Of a DNA stretch of 64,000 nucleotides, positions 60,401-64,000 are shown piece by piece. Each line of letters begins with the position of its first letter. Positions within the stretch are counted from its first letter, which is position 1. Made by a program: the position numbers and the translations under genes. Origin of the DNA: SXOA01 sp051004015 (GTDB lineage: Bacteria; Planctomycetota; Planctomycetia; Pirellulales; Pirellulaceae); assembly GCA_051004015.1 (NCBI GenBank), contig JBPCKT010000148.1:34559-98558 (forward strand), given 5' to 3'. The notes below the pieces were generated by a model, which saw only the letters and a list, made by a program, of their open reading frames with translations, was not told the origin of the DNA and did no database searches.

Positions 60401-60432
60401 CGCAAAGTCGCCAAGGCGCAAAGTCGCCAAGG
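60401..60432. repeat. Tandem 16-bp repeat
   Basis: Two exact copies of CGCAAAGTCGCCAAGG, directly upstream of lysA on the outer side. Confidence 0.85.
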
Positions 60433-60576
60433 GAAAAAGCTAGGCAGAAAACCGGCAGCTTTTCGCACTTAGACCACTTTTTCTAGAAAATGTTCGGAAT
60501 TCCGGCCCGGTTTTGTGCGCCGATTGCGATTTTACTAGTAGGGACCGTTGCTGCGCCCGTTTCCTGAAAGCGAAAA

Positions 60577-60771
60577 ATGAGCGGAAACCCAACCCCAATA
60601 ACAACTTGCCCAAAATGCAACCAGCCGATGAATCCGGTCAAAGGTGAGATCTATATCTTTTGCCCGCTTTGTTGGTGCCGCTTGGATTCTGGGACGGATA
60701 TCCGTCCCCCGCGGCCGCACCAAAAGAAAAATCAGGGAACACCTTTGGATGAGGGGGGAACGATGAAGTGA
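60577..60771 (+). CDS. Small zinc-ribbon-like protein
   Basis: 64 residues. TTCPKCNQPMNPVKGEIYIF and FCPLCWCRLDSG give a CxxC-x14-CxxC pair typical of a small zinc ribbon. The tail is polar and Lys-rich. The ribosome site is weak (GAAAGCG). Some chance remains that it is spurious; the two CxxC motifs are the only positive evidence. Confidence 0.45.
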   Translation: MSGNPTPITTCPKCNQPMNPVKGEIYIFCPLCWCRLDSGTDIRPPRPHQKKNQGTPLDEGGTMK

Positions 60772-61013
60772 GCCGAGGCATCGGCCAAATGTGCGATTTT
60801 CCTTGACTATCGGCGTGGCACCTCTTAGGATGACCGGCGATCGGTAAAAGAGGCATTCTCCGGCTGCACGCTCCAATCCGTTTGCCAAGGAACCGTGAGC
60901 CTAGGGGCGGCGTCCAATTGCCGGTGGCGACTTCATGGGGAAAGCTGGCTAGCAGGGCGAACCTGTCCTAGCCGCTTCACGTAAACAGCTTGGTTTACGA
61001 ACAGGGTGAACTC

Positions 61014-61409
61014 GTGGTATTTGCCGGTCCAGCAACGTTCTTGCCCAGCGTCGTTCGCGGCGTGACAGGAATGGTCTGTTTGGGGGTTGTGGCAGTGCTG
61101 CTTTCGAATCGGTCGTGCCAGGCCAGTTGCGGTGACTATGTTGTGCTACGGGGTGAGCATCCGAAAACGCCTGATACCGGCCCCATGCCCAAACCGACTC
61201 CCTGCAATAGCCCTGCTTGCCGCGGCGAAGTGCCCGAGCTGCCGGTGCCGCAAGCACCTCCCCTAGGAAGCTCTGCGGAAAAACCGTTGGCACTAGTTGC
61301 CGAGTCGCTCCATCTGGAAGGCGGCAGTCCCAATTGCGAGTGGCTGACCTCCAGCGAACATGCCCGCCCGGGCTTCCGCGCACCGCTCGAGCGCCCGCCG
61401 TCTCTTTAG
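61014..61409 (+). CDS. Exported hypothetical protein with Cys/Pro-rich segment
   Basis: 131 residues from the GTG at 61014, which has AGGG seven bases before it; a TTG at 60990 and an ATG at 61071 are alternatives. A hydrophobic stretch (VTGMVCLGVVAVLLSN) ends near CQASCGDYVVLRG. PKPTPCNSPACRGEVPELPV follows, a pattern seen in uncharacterised planctomycete exported proteins. Function is unknown. Confidence 0.6.
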   Translation: MVFAGPATFLPSVVRGVTGMVCLGVVAVLLSNRSCQASCGDYVVLRGEHPKTPDTGPMPKPTPCNSPACRGEVPELPVPQAPPLGSSAEKPLALVAESLHLEGGSPNCEWLTSSEHARPGFRAPLERPPSL

Positions 61410-61525
61410 GCCGCACTCTGCTCACGTCTTGAGGGCTCGCGCGCCATCTTCGCCGCGGCCCGCTAGTGTACGACGTTCTTGCTCATTCAAATTGCGGTAT
61501 TTGTTCGTAGGGTGGGTTAACTCAT

Positions 61526-61554
61526 GGACGGCCTAGGCAGGCCATCCTACGAAG
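61526..61554. repeat. 29-bp REP-like element, copy 3
   Basis: GGACGGCCTAGGCAGGCCAT followed by CCTACGAAG. It lies four bases from the left end of the IS66-family element, suggesting insertion next to a REP-like palindrome. Confidence 0.8.
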
Positions 61555-61558
61555 AATT

Positions 61559-63129
61559 GTAACCGTTCACACTCTGGGAACTCGTCTTGGTGAATTCGAG
61601 CCGGTCGGTTTAGTCTAGGGCCACCATGGCCGAACAAGCGGAGTTGTCTGTCTGTCGTAAGTGTAGCGAGTTGGAGCGGCGAGTTGCGGCGCTCGAATCG
61701 CAATTGGCGGACGCACTCAGCCGGTTGGCGGCGGCTACCAAGAACTCGGGCAACTCGTCGAAGCCGCCGTCGTCGGACATTGTAAAGGCGGCTCTGACGG
61801 GTCGGAAGAAGAAAAAGAACAAGAAGAAACGGATCGGGGGGCAGCCGGGACACCCCAAGCACGAGCGTCCCGCGTTTCCGCCTGAGCAGGTCGACAAAAC
61901 GCAAGATTATGCTTTCGACGCCTGCCCGGAGTGCGGCGGGAAGTTGGAAGTGCTGGACCAGCCGGCCAGCGTGGTGCAGCAGATCGAGGTAGTGGCCCAG
62001 CCGACAAAAATCACCGAGCACCGCAGCCGCACTTGCTTCTGCGGCAAGTGCCAGAAGCAGTTCGTCGCCCCGATTCCCCGCGAGGTTCGGCAGGCGGGAC
62101 TCGTTGGCCCGCGAATGACGGCTCTGATCGGCTATCTCAAAGGGGCCTGCCACTGCTCGTTCAGCACGATCCGTAAGTACCTGCGGAACGTGGTGGGGGC
62201 TACGATCAGCCGCGGACAACTCCGCAAAATCTGCGGCAAAGTGGCCCGCAGTCTGGACCACGCTTACGAGGGCTTGCTGGCGATTCTGCCCAGCCAAAAA
62301 CAACTCAACGTCGATGAAACGGGGCACAAGGAAAACGGCCAGGGGATGTGGACCTGGTGCTTCCGGGCACCGCTTTACACGCTCTTTCGCATCGATCCCT
62401 CGCGCGGCAGCGACGTGCTCCTGGATGTTCTGGGAACCGAGTTCAGCGGCGTGCTGGGCTGCGACTACTTCAGCGCCTATCGCAAGTACATGCGGCTGAA
62501 CGAGAACGTGCTGGTGCAATTCTGCCTGGCCCATTTGATTCGCGACGTGCGGTTTCTCGTGGAGCATCCCCAGGCGAAGAACCAGGCCTACGGCAAGCGG
62601 GTGCTGACGGCGATTCGCAAGTTGTTCGCCATCATCCACGAGCGGGAAAAATACCGGTCGGAGCAGGACTTTCGTAACGACCTGGAAAATCAAGCCTGGG
62701 AGGTTTGGACCGTGGCCACCCATCGCGTTCCGCAGACCAATGAAGGGCAGGCACTGGCGGATCGATTTAACAACCACGGACGCGAGTACATTCGCTTCGT
62801 GACCACGCCCGGCATCGAGCCGACCAACAACCTGGCGGAGCAGGCAATTCGCTTCGTGGTGATTGATCGCCGCGTCACCCAAGGCACCCGCAGCCCGGCG
62901 GGACGCAAATGGTTGGAACGCATCTGGACCGCCATCGCTACTTGCACCCAGCACGACCAAAGCGTCTTTGACTTCCTGCATCAGTCCGTGTCGGCTTTCT
63001 TCCGCGACCAGCCAGCCCCCTCGCTCCTCTTCGGCACTTCTTAAGCCGACTCCGCCCCCTGCTTCCGCCTTCTCACTAACCATCCCGCCACCGCTCCGCG
63101 CAAAATGGTAAAATCCTGTGAACGGTTAC
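61559..63129 (+). mobile_element. IS66-family insertion sequence (single-ORF, ISBst12-like)
   Basis: 1,571 bp bounded by a perfect 13-bp inverted repeat, GTAACCGTTCACA (61559-61571) and TGTGAACGGTTAC (63117-63129), with the GTAA terminus of IS66 elements. Only the transposase gene is inside, so it is of the one-gene type. The 8 bases on each side (GAAGAATT and CAAAATGG) do not match, so no target duplication is visible. The element's right end lies within a downstream reading frame. Confidence 0.9.
61626..63044 (+). CDS. IS66-family transposase (TnpC-like)
   Basis: 472 residues. It has the leucine-zipper-like start (CSELERRVAALESQLADALS), then NSGNSSKPPSSDI, a Lys-rich stretch and IGGQPGHPKHERPAF, all typical of IS66 N-terminal parts. 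A zinc-finger region (CPECGGKLEVLD, CFCGKCQKQF) is followed by the DDE core with NVDETGHKENGQGMWTW, GCDYFSAYRKYM and TTPGIEPTNNLAEQAIR. No frameshift is visible and the key acidic residues are present, so it may be active. Confidence 0.95.
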   Translation: MAEQAELSVCRKCSELERRVAALESQLADALSRLAAATKNSGNSSKPPSSDIVKAALTGRKKKKNKKKRIGGQPGHPKHERPAFPPEQVDKTQDYAFDACPECGGKLEVLDQPASVVQQIEVVAQPTKITEHRSRTCFCGKCQKQFVAPIPREVRQAGLVGPRMTALIGYLKGACHCSFSTIRKYLRNVVGATISRGQLRKICGKVARSLDHAYEGLLAILPSQKQLNVDETGHKENGQGMWTWCFRAPLYTLFRIDPSRGSDVLLDVLGTEFSGVLGCDYFSAYRKYMRLNENVLVQFCLAHLIRDVRFLVEHPQAKNQAYGKRVLTAIRKLFAIIHEREKYRSEQDFRNDLENQAWEVWTVATHRVPQTNEGQALADRFNNHGREYIRFVTTPGIEPTNNLAEQAIRFVVIDRRVTQGTRSPAGRKWLERIWTAIATCTQHDQSVFDFLHQSVSAFFRDQPAPSLLFGTS

Positions 63130-63911
63130 CAAAATGGTTCGTAGAAGTCGACGAGGAAGGATACGTCAGGCGAAGCGATGAAGGTACATTAGGTTGCGTC
63201 CTGCAATTGAGGACCGAGATCGCTCAAGGGGAGCGTTTCGCGTTGAAAATACCTCGACTTTTGGCTGATACAGTCAAGGAGAATGCATATATCTGCGAAC
63301 TTACCAAGGATGAGGCAGATAACGTGCGCATCGCACACATCAATGGTCGCGCCGGACTTCTGTCCTCGCAAGTGATTGCGACGAATCTAGTAGCATTTCG
63401 CCGTGAAACTAAGCAGTCCACCGCTGAGGATCCAACTGCGAAGGCCCAACATGACCATGTGATCTTTATTCAGTTCGATAAGCGCTTTCGGCCGCGACTC
63501 TGTTGCGCAAATTACGACAAAGACGACAATTTGAGTGTTTTCCCTGAGAAGGTTCGCAAGGACGTTGCCAGTTTCCTAACGAAGGAAAACTGGAAGGCTT
63601 TAAGAAACGAAAGTAAGGATAAGTCCGGCAACGAGTTTGCCGAACCGGTCTTCGTTACCGGGGGATCTTCGCAAGGTCGCGTCGGACGACTAGCAAGTGA
63701 GATGAAGTTAGACAGGGTCGAACGAACGTGGTTCGCAGGTTTGCCGAGTATTGCCTTTGAGTGGGCTCAGGGAACATTACAGCAGGCTCTAGGAATCAAG
63801 GCGCTTGAGAACTGGCCATTGGAGTCGTTTCTCACCTTATTTGACCGCATCATGGTGGGCGTTGCGACACTTCATCCCGTCCTATTCACCGTTCCCGAGA
63901 GAGATAAGTAA
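63105..63911 (+). pseudogene. Kinase-like protein fragment, 5' end replaced by the IS66 element
   Basis: 268 codons starting inside the IS (ATG at 63105, no ribosome site); the first eight codons come from the IS right end. The downstream part resembles a protein-kinase N-lobe: EGTLGCVLQLR (glycine-rich loop), ERFALKIPRLL (VAxK-type Lys), AFEWAQGTLQQAL (hinge) and LFDRIMVGVATLHP (helix E). The sequence stops right after that helix, where HRDLKPxN and DFG motifs should come, so the catalytic lobe is missing. A gene cut at its 5' end by IS66 and shortened at the 3' end fits. It could still yield a short protein. Confidence 0.6.
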
Positions 63912-63912
63912 G

Positions 63913-63986
63913 CCCATCGCGTGATCTCCGGTGTTTAACGAGTGTTCGACGCTTGTTTTCACACACAAGGAGGAGCACGCGATGGG
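63913..63986. repeat. Inverted repeat over the start of the last gene
   Basis: CCCATCGCGTG (63913-63923) is inverted at CACGCGATGGG (63976-63986). The right arm includes the ATG at 63982, and AAGGAGG lies in the 52-base loop. It may be an RNA hairpin controlling translation, or the end region of another mobile element. Confidence 0.5.
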
Positions 63987-64000
63987 TGAAAGACATTCTT
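63982..64000 (+). CDS. Start of a gene cut by the window edge
   Basis: ATG at 63982 with a strong AAGGAGGAG site upstream. Only MGERHS is visible, so the product cannot be named. A transposase is possible given the neighbourhood, but that is a guess. Confidence 0.45.

Larger units (their letters stand above)
60351..61013. other. About 660-bp gap with a repeat pair and one small ORF
   Basis: It holds a perfect tandem pair of the 16-mer CGCAAAGTCGCCAAGG (60401-60432) and a small zinc-ribbon-like ORF (60577-60771). Other frames here, on both strands, show no domain or ribosome site. Confidence 0.6.

Noticed and set aside
61533..63083. 516-codon open frame on the minus strand
   Set aside because: Antisense to the IS66 transposase.

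Overview
The window looks like a chromosomal segment of a GC-rich planctomycete (Planctomycetota; Gemmatales or Pirellulales seem likely, but the sequence does not settle the order). Several protein families largely confined to or expanded in that phylum occur together: a PVC-type membrane-bound dehydrogenase with a C-terminal haem motif, a DUF1501 protein, a DUF1559 pseudopilin-like protein (H-X9-DG), a TIGR03067 protein, an LEPR-XLL Calx-beta protein, a Tat-type Gfo/Idh/MocA oxidoreductase, a TPR protein with two RNA-polymerase alpha-CTD domains, and a solitary FhcA-like subunit of the methanopterin C1 pathway.

Layout. 1-7.5 kb is the 3' part of a giant exported Calx-beta/DUF11/RTX protein. 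7.5-14.7 kb (minus) holds the PVC dehydrogenase, a lipoprotein-like TPR protein, kdsA and a DAG-kinase-type lipid kinase. 15.2-20.3 kb (plus) holds a second Calx-beta protein (its start lies behind a G8 tract), a beta-propeller protein, tRNA-Thr(CGU) and the TPR/alpha-CTD protein. 20.4-24.7 kb (minus) is a xanthine-dehydrogenase-family operon whose iron-sulfur subunit has serine at all four positions that normally bind the first [2Fe-2S] cluster. 24.7-25.8 kb is a repeat-rich gap. 25.8-29 kb (minus) carries fhcA, a VOC protein and a PIN-TRAM membrane protein. 29.1-32.6 kb carries acpP, fabF, a TIGR03067 protein and a sugar-nucleotide epimerase. 32.7-37 kb holds a DoxX/Gfo-Idh pair facing a DUF1501 gene.

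37-51.8 kb is one minus-strand cluster: a prenyltransferase-repeat protein, two BatA/VWA-type membrane proteins, a large membrane protein, a 1297-residue Ala/Glu/Lys-rich coiled-coil protein, a MoxR ATPase and a DUF58 protein, with four-base or near-zero spacing through its core. A small gene bracketed by inverted heptamer repeats lies between moxR and the DUF58 gene. 52-56 kb has infC, a DegT aminotransferase and ilvD. 56-57 kb has a toxin-antitoxin cassette with two antitoxin-like genes. 57.5-61.4 kb has a His-rich exported protein behind a Fur-like operator, a DUF1559 protein, lysA and two small genes. From 61.56 kb the window enters accessory DNA: an IS66-family element that cut into a kinase-like gene, then the start of another gene at the right edge.

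The intergenic gaps are unusually rich in palindromic and short tandem repeats: heptamer arrays, a 29-bp REP-like element in three close copies, a 23-bp palindrome with compensatory changes, and CCCCGAAGGGG boxes. I found no CRISPR array, rRNA or phage. The strongest unusual signals are the concerted Cys-to-Ser change in the iron-sulfur subunit, the tandem alpha-CTD protein, the frameshifting G8 tract, and the repeat-flanked small gene inside the MoxR cluster.
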